Of a stretch of 64,000 nucleotides of DNA, positions 54,364-62,782 are shown piece by piece. How positions within the stretch are numbered: position 1 is the stretch's first letter; each line of letters starts with the position of its first letter. Source of the stretch: a bacterium 1XD42-54 (lineage in GTDB: Bacteria; Bacillota; Clostridia; Lachnospirales; Lachnospiraceae); contig RAZH01000007.1 of NCBI GenBank assembly GCA_003612585.1, positions 124,001-188,000 of the forward strand, given 5' to 3'. The notes under the pieces were generated by a model. The model searched no databases, was not told where the DNA came from, and worked only from the letters and a program-made list of their open reading frames with translations. Made by a program: the position numbers and the translations under genes.

Positions 54364-55230
54364 TCACCTTGCATCGCCCATAAAAAACAGTGCCACTGTT
54401 CCCGGACCGGAATGCGCGCCAATGGTAGGGCCTATCGGGCTGATCAGGAACTGGTCAACACCAAATCGTTTCTGCACCTGCTCCTTTACATACACTGCGT
54501 CCTCATAGCAGTCCCCATGACTGATAAAGACGATATCATTCTGTTCCCGGAAACTTCCCATTTTCTGTTCCATGCTGTCCACAAGCGCATTCAGCGACTT
54601 CCTTCGGCCACGTACCTTGGAAAGTGGAATCAAATGTCCCTCGCCATCGACATGCAATACCGGCTTAATATTGACGAGTGTGCCAAGGACAGCCGCCGTT
54701 TTTGAAACGCGGCCTCCACGGTAGAGATGAAACAGATCATCTACCGTAAAATAGTGACACACATGCATCTTATTCTCCTCCAGCCACGCTACCATCTCCT
54801 CATAAGAAAGGCCCTCTGCCTGCTTTTCGAGCGCTTTGTGTACCAGGAGTCCCTCACCCATAGACGCCGCCAGCGAATCAATTACCGTAATCCGGCAATC
54901 CGGACGCTCTTCCATCAGCTCCTCCGCCGCCAGCCGCACACTGTTATAAGTACCGCTTAAGCCTCCGGAAAATGCAATGTGAATAATCTGTTTGTGCAAC
55001 TGCAAAAATTCTACGAGTTTTTCCTTCGCCTCCTCCGGATTAATCTGAGAGGTTGTCGGCATGCACCCTTCCCGCATCTTTTTATAGAACTCCTGAGAAG
55101 AAAGCGAATTCTCTGCATCATACGTCTTGCCATCCAGCAAATACGTAAGCGACATCGTACGCAGATCGTGCTCCGCAATATACTCCTTTGGGAAATCCGC
55201 CATATTGTCAGTCGTAATCAAATAATCCAT
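54364..55230 (-). CDS. DegV family fatty-acid-binding protein
   Basis: MDYLITTDNMADFPKEY, AFSGGLSGTYNS, IGPTIGAHSGPGTVALFF. Confidence 0.93.
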   Translation of the reverse strand: MDYLITTDNMADFPKEYIAEHDLRTMSLTYLLDGKTYDAENSLSSQEFYKKMREGCMPTTSQINPEEAKEKLVEFLQLHKQIIHIAFSGGLSGTYNSVRLAAEELMEERPDCRITVIDSLAASMGEGLLVHKALEKQAEGLSYEEMVAWLEENKMHVCHYFTVDDLFHLYRGGRVSKTAAVLGTLVNIKPVLHVDGEGHLIPLSKVRGRRKSLNALVDSMEQKMGSFREQNDIVFISHGDCYEDAVYVKEQVQKRFGVDQFLISPIGPTIGAHSGPGTVALFFMGDAR

Positions 55231-55411
55231 TGAAATGCCCTCCAAATCAAAGCTTACTTTTATACCTGGTAAATTCATTTTTGAAATCATACCACGAACA
55301 GGAAAACTTTGCAAATACTAGTTAAATCTCAAAACAAAACAGTAACAGGCATAATGCCTGACCACACAAAATAAGATATATTAACTATAAAATTTTTTAT
55401 CGGAGTAAACC

Positions 55412-55927
55412 ATGAGTTCCAAGCCTAAAATCATTGTCCTCAAACTACGCGAAGTCATTTACACCCTGATGCTGCTTTTCCTCGTCATCCTGCTGGCTGT
55501 CTGCCTGTTTCTGATGTTTTCCGGAAAAGCGAAAAAAGAGAGTGCATCCACAGGCCTACAGACGGAAAACCAAAGTGCGCCAAGTACTGAAAACACGTCC
55601 GGGGAATCCTCAGACCGTCTCTCTTATCGCCCCGGCATTTACACAACACCAGTCACACTGGGGAATTCTGCCGCTGAAGTGGAAGTTACCGTGGATCAGA
55701 ACCACATCAACAGCATCCGCCTTGTAAATTTAAGTGAAACAACGGCTGCTGCCTATCCTCTTGTATCGCCTTCACTGGATCACATTGCATCTCAGATTCT
55801 GGAAAAGCAGAGCCTGGAGGGAATTACAAGTCCGCAGGAAAACCGCTATACCTCCCAGCTCCTTCTCTCTGCCATCAGTGACGCACTGCGCCTTGCACAA
55901 TCTGACGAAACAAATACGTCGCAGTAA
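55412..55927 (+). CDS. Membrane-anchored uncharacterized protein (weakly FMN-bind-like)
   Basis: N-terminal TM helix, extracytoplasmic domain YRPGIYTTPVTLGNSAAEVEVTVDQNHINSI. Confidence 0.65.
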   Translation: MSSKPKIIVLKLREVIYTLMLLFLVILLAVCLFLMFSGKAKKESASTGLQTENQSAPSTENTSGESSDRLSYRPGIYTTPVTLGNSAAEVEVTVDQNHINSIRLVNLSETTAAAYPLVSPSLDHIASQILEKQSLEGITSPQENRYTSQLLLSAISDALRLAQSDETNTSQ

Positions 55928-56035
55928 GTGAATTTGGAACCAAACTTGCAATGCAGCAAATATCGCACACGCGGACTGTAACGGTTCCCCGTAGGGGCAT
56001 TTCTCCAACAGTTCAACAAATGGGTCTGTATAACA

Positions 56036-56069
56036 AAACAGGAGGCCTTGCAGCACCTCCTGTTTTTTA
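56036..56069. terminator. Intrinsic terminator between convergent genes
   Basis: AAAACAGGAGG...CCTCCTGTTTTTT. Confidence 0.8.
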
Positions 56070-56070
56070 T

Positions 56071-56120
56071 CTTTTCTATGTTATGTTTCTTTTCTATGTT
56101 ATGTTTCTTTTCTATGTTAT
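56071..56120. repeat. Short tandem repeat, 18-bp unit, about 2.8 copies
   Basis: CTTTTCTATGTTATGTTT at 56071 and 56089, partial copy at 56107-56120. Confidence 0.9.
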
Positions 56121-56881
56121 TTATCTTTTGAAATCAGATAGTACGGAACTGCCACTAACAGAATACCGCCAATCATATTTCCAAGCGTAACAATACCAAG
56201 ATTATAGAAAAATCCTCCAAAATTCACAGCAGCGTCATGCGGGTTCATAAGGCCGATGGACATAAAAGTCATGTTTGCAATGCTGTGTTCAAAACCACAG
56301 GCTACAAAGGTAGCAACGCAGCAGAAATTCATCGCGATTTTCGCACCCTCGGATTTCAGTTTTGCACCGCACCAGATGGCAAGGCATACCAGCACATTAC
56401 ATAAAACCGCTTTTGCAAAAAGATTGAGCGGAGTTCCCGCCATCTTTGCAGCTGCTGTGCTTGTCAGGAACGTGCCAACCGCTTCATTGCTCATAATTCC
56501 AGTCGCCGTAAAAACAGCCGCGCCTACAACAGAACCGAGGAGGTTGCCGATGTAGCATACCACCCAAAGCTTGATTGTTTTTCCCCAGGAAACAGTTCCT
56601 GTCAGGCTTCCGACAGCCATTACAAAATTATTGCCTGTGAAAAGTTCAGCGCCTGCAACCGTCACAAGACAAAGGCCAACGGAGAAAATAATGCCGCAGA
56701 TCAGCTTCTGCATCGGCTCCCCTGCCATATTTCCGCCTACAATTCCCATCAAAATACTTCCAAATGCTATGTATAATCCCGCCAGAAATGACATCAAAAC
56801 ATAACCAAACGGATTTTTTTCCAATAATCCGACTTTTCCTCTGGCAGTATTGCCTACTGCTTCTATTTCATTTTTAAACAT
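56117..56881 (-). CDS. Formate/nitrite transporter (FNT) family protein
   Basis: FLAGLYIAFGSILMGIVGG, ELFTGNNFVMAVG, NLLGSVVGAAVF; ATG at 56881. Confidence 0.92.
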   Translation of the reverse strand: MFKNEIEAVGNTARGKVGLLEKNPFGYVLMSFLAGLYIAFGSILMGIVGGNMAGEPMQKLICGIIFSVGLCLVTVAGAELFTGNNFVMAVGSLTGTVSWGKTIKLWVVCYIGNLLGSVVGAAVFTATGIMSNEAVGTFLTSTAAAKMAGTPLNLFAKAVLCNVLVCLAIWCGAKLKSEGAKIAMNFCCVATFVACGFEHSIANMTFMSIGLMNPHDAAVNFGGFFYNLGIVTLGNMIGGILLVAVPYYLISKDK

Positions 56882-56977
56882 ATCGTTTCCTCCCTGCACA
56901 CGTTCCAATCAGTTTGCAGCCGCGCTTCCGTCTTTTCTACCCCTGCAACTGTCAGCTGACTGATAAAATATAGTTAG

Positions 56978-57009
56978 AAAGCCGGGCGCGTATCAAGCCG
57001 CCCGGCTTT
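56978..57009. terminator. Intrinsic terminator between fhs and the FNT gene
   Basis: AAAGCCGGGCG (56978-56988) / CGCCCGGCTTT (56999-57009). Confidence 0.75.
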
Positions 57010-57075
57010 TGGCCAAAACAATTTCAACACATCTGAATCTGATCTTCTCAAATCCACGTATGGTCTTTTCAGAAT

Positions 57076-58761
57076 TTAGAACAGTCCGGAAATCTTTCCT
57101 GTCTCGTCTACATCAATTCTCTCTGCAGCCGGAACCTTCGGCAGACCCGGCATTGTCATGATTTCTCCGGTCAGAGCTACGATAAAGCCTGCACCTGCCG
57201 AAATCTTCAGGTTACGTACCGTAACTTCAAAGTCCGTCGGAGCGCCAAGTTTTGTCTGGTCATCTGTCAGAGAATACTGGGTCTTTGCCACACAGATCGG
57301 GCAGTTGCCGTAGCCAAGTGCCTCAAGCTCTTTTGCCTGTTTCTGTGCATTTGCAGTCAGAACCACTTTCTTGCCGCCGTAGATCTTCTGTACGATCTGA
57401 TTCAGCTTATCTTCGATGCTTCCTTCCAGCTCATAGCTGTAAGTAAAGTCGTTCGGCTCTTCTACAAGACGGATTACTTCTTCTGCAAGGCGTTTTCCAC
57501 CTTCGCCGCCCTTTGCCCATACTTCAGAAAGTGCAACGTTTACGCCAAGCTCTCTACACTTGCTCTCTACGAGGTCAAGCTCTGCCTTTGTATCGGTCGG
57601 GAATGCATTGATTGCAACCACGCACGGAAGTTTGTATACGTTCTTGATGTTGCTTACATGTTTCAGAAGGTTCGGAAGACCTTTCTCAAGTGCTTCCAGG
57701 TTCTCATTGTTCAGATCAGCCTTCGCCACGCCGCCGTTGTATTTCAGTGCACGAACTGTAGCAACGATAACAACTGCGTTCGGTGTCAGTCCTGCCATAC
57801 GGCACTTGATATCAAGGAACTTCTCTGCTCCAAGGTCTGCACCAAAGCCTGCCTCTGTGATCGCATAATCACCAAGCTTCAGAGCCATCTTTGTAGCGAT
57901 TACGGAGTTACATCCGTGAGCGATGTTTGCGAACGGTCCGCCGTGTACGATAGCCGGTACATGCTCCAGAGTCTGAACAAGGTTCGGCTTCAGAGCGTCC
58001 TTCAGCAGTGCACACATAGCACCCTGTGCATTCAGATCGCCTGCTGTTACCGGCTTCTGCTCGGAAACCTTGCCATATGTATATCCAATGATGATCCGTG
58101 CAAGACGGTTCTTCAGGTCTGTAATGTCACTTGCAAGACACAGTACTGCCATGATCTCAGATGCTACAGTGATGTCATAACCATCCTCTCTCGGCATACC
58201 GTTCGTCTTTCCGCCAAGTCCGTCTACCACGAAACGAAGCTGACGATCGTTCATATCCACACATCTTCTCCATGTAATCTTACGCGGGTCGATGTTCAGC
58301 GCATTGCCCTGGTAAATATGATTGTCAATCATAGCTGCAAGCAGGTTGTTTGCTGCGCCGATTGCGTGGAAGTCACCTGTGAAGTGAAGGTTGATATCTT
58401 CCATCGGAACTACCTGTGCGTATCCGCCGCCTGCTGCTCCGCCCTTTACGCCGAATACCGGTCCGAGAGACGGCTCACGAAGAGCTACCATAACATTTTT
58501 GCCAAGCTTCTGAAGTCCGTCAGCCAGACCAACTGTCGTAGTTGTCTTTCCTTCACCTGCCGGTGTCGGGTTGATCGCGGTAACAAGAACCAGCTTGCCA
58601 TTCGGCTTGTCAGAATCTTTCAGAAGATTGTAGTCAATTTTTGCCTTGTAATTTCCATACTGCTCCAGATATTTCGGGTCAATGCCAGCCTTTGCTGCGA
58701 TCTCCGTAATCGGAGACATAACGGTTTCCTGTGCGATTTCAATATCAGATTTGAATCCCAT
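57076..58761 (-). CDS. fhs: Formate--tetrahydrofolate ligase
   Basis: [55 protein letters not shown]. Confidence 0.97.
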   Translation of the reverse strand: MGFKSDIEIAQETVMSPITEIAAKAGIDPKYLEQYGNYKAKIDYNLLKDSDKPNGKLVLVTAINPTPAGEGKTTTTVGLADGLQKLGKNVMVALREPSLGPVFGVKGGAAGGGYAQVVPMEDINLHFTGDFHAIGAANNLLAAMIDNHIYQGNALNIDPRKITWRRCVDMNDRQLRFVVDGLGGKTNGMPREDGYDITVASEIMAVLCLASDITDLKNRLARIIIGYTYGKVSEQKPVTAGDLNAQGAMCALLKDALKPNLVQTLEHVPAIVHGGPFANIAHGCNSVIATKMALKLGDYAITEAGFGADLGAEKFLDIKCRMAGLTPNAVVIVATVRALKYNGGVAKADLNNENLEALEKGLPNLLKHVSNIKNVYKLPCVVAINAFPTDTKAELDLVESKCRELGVNVALSEVWAKGGEGGKRLAEEVIRLVEEPNDFTYSYELEGSIEDKLNQIVQKIYGGKKVVLTANAQKQAKELEALGYGNCPICVAKTQYSLTDDQTKLGAPTDFEVTVRNLKISAGAGFIVALTGEIMTMPGLPKVPAAERIDVDETGKISGLF

Positions 58762-59031
58762 TGTAGTAAAATCCTCCTTAAATATATTTTAATTGTTTAT
58801 GAACTGTTTTGTTAAGGTACAAAAAAAGCACCTCAAGCGTCTGATGAATCTCATGCACCCAGCCGGCTTGCCGTTTTCCCGGCTCACGGAGGCAATCAGA
58901 AAAGGGTCTGAATCCAAACGAAGCAACCTCTGCAAAATACAGACTCTGCAAAATCCATCCGCCGCTTTTCTTTTACCATACCGATAACCGCACTAAAACT
59001 GCGCAAAGGGACACTTCATCCATCTTAACGC

Positions 59032-59127
59032 AGTAGCGGAAGCGATACTGTAACGCGGAGGAACTCCTTCGTTCACAAAAAGACCTTCCCATCTTGTGAC
59101 ACTTAACGTACTTGTATCTTCTCTACT
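59032..59127 (-). ncRNA. THF (tetrahydrofolate) riboswitch aptamer upstream of fhs
   Basis: Minus strand AGTAGAGAAGATACAAGTACGTTAAGTGTCACAAGATGGGAAGGTC...AACGAA...CGCGTTACAGTATCGCTTCCGCTACT; conserved CGTTAAGTG, ATGGGA, ACGAA, CGCG; stems AGTAG/CTACT, GATAC/GTATC, CACAAG/TTTGTG. Confidence 0.88.
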
Positions 59128-59218
59128 TTCTTTATAGAAGAAATAGATATAAAATTGTTGATGAAGATTTCTGTCTGCTGCTTTTGCTCTTTACACCTGA
59201 CGGTTGGACCTGATAAAT

Positions 59219-59252
59219 AAAAAAGACAACACTTGTTTTTCAAATGCTGTCC
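59219..59252 (-). terminator. Intrinsic terminator within the fhs leader (ZTP expression platform)
   Basis: Minus strand GACAGCATTTG-AAAAA-CAAGTGTTGTC-TTTTTT (11 bp with two G-U). Confidence 0.8.
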
Positions 59253-59330
59253 AGACGGTCGACAAGCCCTATTATCTTGATTACCTTGTGGTGCTCCACA
59301 AAATCCGTCAGCAATCAAAACCTTCAACTG
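59248..59330 (-). ncRNA. ZTP (pfl) riboswitch aptamer upstream of fhs
   Basis: Minus strand TTGATT-GCTGACGGATTTT-GTGG-AGCA-CCAC-AAGGT-AATCAA-linker-CCGTCTGGACA; P1, P2 and GACGG/CCGTC pseudoknot present. Confidence 0.8.
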
Positions 59331-59336
59331 TCGTTT

Positions 59337-59365
59337 ATTATAGCAGATAACTCCGGGCTCGTCAA
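59337..59365 (-). promoter_or_regulatory. Sigma-A promoter of the fhs leader
   Basis: Minus strand TTGACG-17-TATAAT. Confidence 0.8.
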
Positions 59366-59405
59366 GAAATTGACAAGAAAATATCAATGAAATTTTGTAT
59401 TAATT

Positions 59406-60155
59406 TCAGTGCAAAGCGTCCACGAGAAGCGCACAGATTTCCCGCAAAATATTGTGCGGCTGCATTCCAAGATCTGCTGAAGCCGGAATACCAGAAACAG
59501 ACTGATACCCTGCTGCCCTCGCGAATTTCACTGCGCGGTAAATGTGAAAATTATTGGATACTACGCCCACCTTCTTATTCTTTAATTCATACTTTTCATC
59601 AGAAAAACGAAGGTTCTCTTCCGTACTGGTAGACTGATCTTCCAACAACAACCGCTCTGCCGCAATCCCCTTCTGCATCATATACTGATACATACACTGC
59701 GCTTCTGATATCTCTTCGTCCGGTCCCTGCCCACCGGAAAGCACAAATATTGTGTCCGGATTTTCCTGCGCATAAGCAACAGCCCGGTCCAGTCTGCGGC
59801 GCAGAGCCCGTGAAGGAGCTTTCCCTCGCACCTGTGCGCCAAGCACAACGACGTAATCCAGACCTGACTCCGGTTTTACACTCATAGCCCCTACAATCCG
59901 GCTGCCAAATACTGCAATCACAACCATCCCTACCGCCACCAAGGCTCCCATTACCCCGATTACAAATCGGACGGTTGCTGACGGATTCCTGTCCTGGTGA
60001 AGGAGCAGCTGCCAGAGAAACATACAAAATCCACCTCCGACAAGCCAGATCCACACAATACTTGTTTGAAACCCTGCATATAAACCGATTGCAATATAAT
60101 ATAAAAAGCACAGGATGCCCAGAACCAGACATCCTGTTTGTAAATAATTTTTCAT
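59406..60155 (-). CDS. YdcF/SanA family (DUF218) membrane protein
   Basis: DYVVVLGAQVRGKAPSRALRRRLDRAVAYAQENPDTIFVLSGGQGPDEEISEA. Confidence 0.9.
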   Translation of the reverse strand: MKNYLQTGCLVLGILCFLYYIAIGLYAGFQTSIVWIWLVGGGFCMFLWQLLLHQDRNPSATVRFVIGVMGALVAVGMVVIAVFGSRIVGAMSVKPESGLDYVVVLGAQVRGKAPSRALRRRLDRAVAYAQENPDTIFVLSGGQGPDEEISEAQCMYQYMMQKGIAAERLLLEDQSTSTEENLRFSDEKYELKNKKVGVVSNNFHIYRAVKFARAAGYQSVSGIPASADLGMQPHNILREICALLVDALH

Positions 60156-60208
60156 ACCTTATCCTATTTCAATCTTTTTAAGCTTGTTGGACCGCTTACG
60201 GTAAATCT

Positions 60209-60709
60209 TTATCTGCCGCAGCAGAATTTATATTTCTTACCGCTTCCGCACGGACACGGATCGTTGCGTCCCACCTTGCGCCCTTTTACAATTGTATTCA
60301 TTTTTTTGGCCTCAAGGTAAAGCGCTTTTTTCTTCTCTGCGTCAAAAATCTTGTCCCATGCCGGCAAATTGTAAAGCCAGTCCGCTTTTGCGTCCACCAT
60401 GTTTTTATAAAGCAGTTCGTTGTCAAAATCAAGGCTGACAACCGTATCCTCTTCCATCTCCTCAATCGGATTCGGTTTTTTCAGGCTGTCGTTGATTCCA
60501 TCCAAAAAGCCTGTCATCTTCATAACTGGAATATCATATTTCTCTGCCAGCTCCTTTACTGTACCGGAAACAGCCTCCTCCGGGTTCTCAAGAAGCTGTT
60601 CATAAATCCCTTTCTCTGTCAGAAAGTAATCAGACCAAAACTGCTGAAGCTGCTTTTTATCTGTCTCCTGAGAGTATGCTATATCTCTCCATGTCTGTAA
60701 TAATCCCAT
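60209..60709 (-). CDS. SEC-C motif-containing protein
   Basis: C-terminal [20 protein letters not shown]. Confidence 0.85.
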   Translation of the reverse strand: MGLLQTWRDIAYSQETDKKQLQQFWSDYFLTEKGIYEQLLENPEEAVSGTVKELAEKYDIPVMKMTGFLDGINDSLKKPNPIEEMEEDTVVSLDFDNELLYKNMVDAKADWLYNLPAWDKIFDAEKKKALYLEAKKMNTIVKGRKVGRNDPCPCGSGKKYKFCCGR

Positions 60710-60770
60710 AATGATACCATCCTTTGTTTCATAATTTTCTTCATAATGATCGTTAAAAAAATTCTTTCTT

Positions 60771-60816
60771 ATTATATAACACTTTATCTGTCATGACAAG
60801 TAAAACACAGTGTTTT
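60771..60816 (-). promoter_or_regulatory. Promoter of the SEC-C gene with upstream palindrome
   Basis: Minus strand TTGTCA-17-TATAAT; perfect palindrome AAAACACaGTGTTTT at 60802-60816. Confidence 0.6.
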
Positions 60817-60898
60817 CACAAAAGATACTTTTTTTCAGATATTTTTTTAAATTTTTTTCATTCCCTGTATATTCCCTCAAAAAGCGGTCATACTATAA

Positions 60899-61067
60899 CT
60901 AATCTCACAGGAAAACAGCTCATCGGAGCGATCGGAAGCTTTTCTTATGAGATTAGCGTATGCTCTTATCATTGGATCCCCCTCCGATGATAATACAAAA
61001 GATAAAAAAAATACTTATCCTCCCCTTTATTGAATCTGCAGATGTGAAAAATGTACATCTGCAGATT
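60899..61067 (+). ncRNA. Candidate structured RNA (sRNA or leader) of unrecognised class
   Basis: Hairpin CTAATCTCA (60899-60907)/TGAGATTAG (60948-60956), hairpin TTATCATTGGA-TCCCCC-TCCGATGATAA (60966-60993), terminator AATCTGCAGATGT (61033-61045)/ACATCTGCAGATT (61055-61067). Confidence 0.55.
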
Positions 61068-61070
61068 TTT
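61033..61070 (+). terminator. Strong intrinsic terminator upstream of the nhaC promoter
   Basis: 13-bp perfect stem, 9-nt loop, T-run. Confidence 0.85.
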
Positions 61071-61072
61071 CA

Positions 61073-61101
61073 TTGAAAAAACCGACATTTTTTGATATAA
61101 T
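61073..61101 (+). promoter_or_regulatory. Sigma-A promoter of nhaC
   Basis: TTGAAA-17-TATAAT. Confidence 0.75.
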
Positions 61102-61152
61102 TTCACAAAAATAACCTGTCAGTTCAGGAAAGAAAGGGAGAGGAATTAAGTT

Positions 61153-62667
61153 ATGGATGTTTCAATGTTTATCGGCACATGGTGGTCTCTCGTGCCGCCG
61201 CTTCTGGCCATCGTTCTGGCCCTCATCACAAAGGAGGTTTATAGTTCCCTGTTTGTCGGTATCGCTGTGGGAGCGCTGCTATACACAGGTTTTCAGCCAT
61301 GGGATGCCTTTGTCGCATTCTTTGACATCATGAAAAACAGTATGAACCTCAATATTCTGATTTTCGATGTACTCCTCGGAATGATTATCGTTCTGATGGC
61401 AAAATCAGGCGGCTCTGGAGCATACGGCAATTGGGCCGGCAAAAAAATTAAATCAAAAAAGAGTGCCCTACTCGCTACAACCGGCCTCGGCGTTCTTATT
61501 TTCGTAGACGATTATTTCAACTGCCTCACTGTCGGCTCTGTTATGCGTCCTGTCACAGACCGTTTTAAAGTTTCGAGAGCAAAACTTGCGTATATCATTG
61601 ACGCTACGGCAGCCCCGATCTGCATCATTGCGCCGATTTCCAGCTGGGCCGCTGCTGTGAATTCCTATGTTCCGGAAGACGCCGGTATTACAGGTTTCCA
61701 GCTTTTTCTCCGGACCATCCCCTACAATCTTTACGCGCTGCTCACGCTCGCCATGGTTCTCTACATAATTTTAACAGGCTTTGATTTCGGCCTTATGAAA
61801 AAACATGAACGAAATGCTGCAAAGGGCGATCTGTTTACGTCTGGCGCGGAAGAGTTCGAGCAGACAAAGCCGGAAGAGAATTTCACAAAAGGCCACGTCT
61901 TGGATCTCGTCCTTCCGGTTGCCGTTCTGATTATATCCGCCATCGGAGCCATGATCTACACAGGTTACCTCGACGGCGCAACAGACATCATAACTGCATT
62001 TGCAGGCTGCGATGCAGAGACAAGTCTAATTTTTGCCACAATGGTCACAGTCCTGTTTATGATGATTCTCTACCTTCCGCGTAAAGTCATTACCTTTAAG
62101 GGCTTTATGGACAGCTTTGTAGATGGATTTAAGCTGATGATCCCGGCTGTTGCGATTCTGATCTTCGCCTGGGCCTTGAAAGGTATGGGAGATGCGCTCG
62201 GCATTGCTGATTTTGTAAAAAATCTGGTTGGCACCAATGCCTCTGCAAGTGTCATTATTCCGGCCATCATGTTCATAATCGGTACTTTCCTCGGTTTTTC
62301 CACCGGTACAAGCTGGGGTACCTTCGCAATTCTCGTACCGATTGTAACAGCTATGTTCCCTGGCGCAGAAAATATGGAAATGATGGTTATCTCCGTATCT
62401 GCGGTTCTGGCCGGCGCTGTCTGTGGAGACCATGTATCACCGATCTCTGATACCACGGTTATGTCTTCAGCAGGTGCACAGAGTAACCATATCAACCACG
62501 TCTCAACCCAGATGCAGTATGCCGCGGTTGTCGCAATCGTATGCGTCATCGGTTACCTGGTTGCCGGAATCGTGAAAAACTGGTACATTACACTGATTTT
62601 CAGCCTGCTGCTTCTGCTCGTTGTCCTGACAGTTATGAAAAAGCGTTTTCCTGACAAAGCAGAATAA
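61153..62667 (+). CDS. NhaC family Na+/H+ antiporter
   Basis: VFVDDYFNCLTVGSVMRPVTDRFKVSRAKLAYIIDATAAPICIIAPISSWAA; GDHVSPISDTTVMSSAGA. Confidence 0.92.
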   Translation: MDVSMFIGTWWSLVPPLLAIVLALITKEVYSSLFVGIAVGALLYTGFQPWDAFVAFFDIMKNSMNLNILIFDVLLGMIIVLMAKSGGSGAYGNWAGKKIKSKKSALLATTGLGVLIFVDDYFNCLTVGSVMRPVTDRFKVSRAKLAYIIDATAAPICIIAPISSWAAAVNSYVPEDAGITGFQLFLRTIPYNLYALLTLAMVLYIILTGFDFGLMKKHERNAAKGDLFTSGAEEFEQTKPEENFTKGHVLDLVLPVAVLIISAIGAMIYTGYLDGATDIITAFAGCDAETSLIFATMVTVLFMMILYLPRKVITFKGFMDSFVDGFKLMIPAVAILIFAWALKGMGDALGIADFVKNLVGTNASASVIIPAIMFIIGTFLGFSTGTSWGTFAILVPIVTAMFPGAENMEMMVISVSAVLAGAVCGDHVSPISDTTVMSSAGAQSNHINHVSTQMQYAAVVAIVCVIGYLVAGIVKNWYITLIFSLLLLLVVLTVMKKRFPDKAE

Positions 62668-62733
62668 AAAAAGCGGAATAAAATACGGAACTGTATTAAA
62701 TAGAATCAATCCTGTATTTTGCAAAAACATAAT

Positions 62734-62776
62734 AAACGGGCTGGTGCATATCTTTCTCAAATGCACCAGCCCGTTT
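62734..62776. terminator. Bidirectional terminator between nhaC and the FGGY kinase
   Basis: AAACGGGCTGGTGCAT/ATGCACCAGCCCGTTT, 16 bp perfect. Confidence 0.85.
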
Positions 62777-62782
62777 TTCTTC

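Noticed and set aside
57658-58815. 385-aa plus-strand ORF antisense to fhs
   Set aside because: Cys/His/Ser-rich antisense artefact over fhs.
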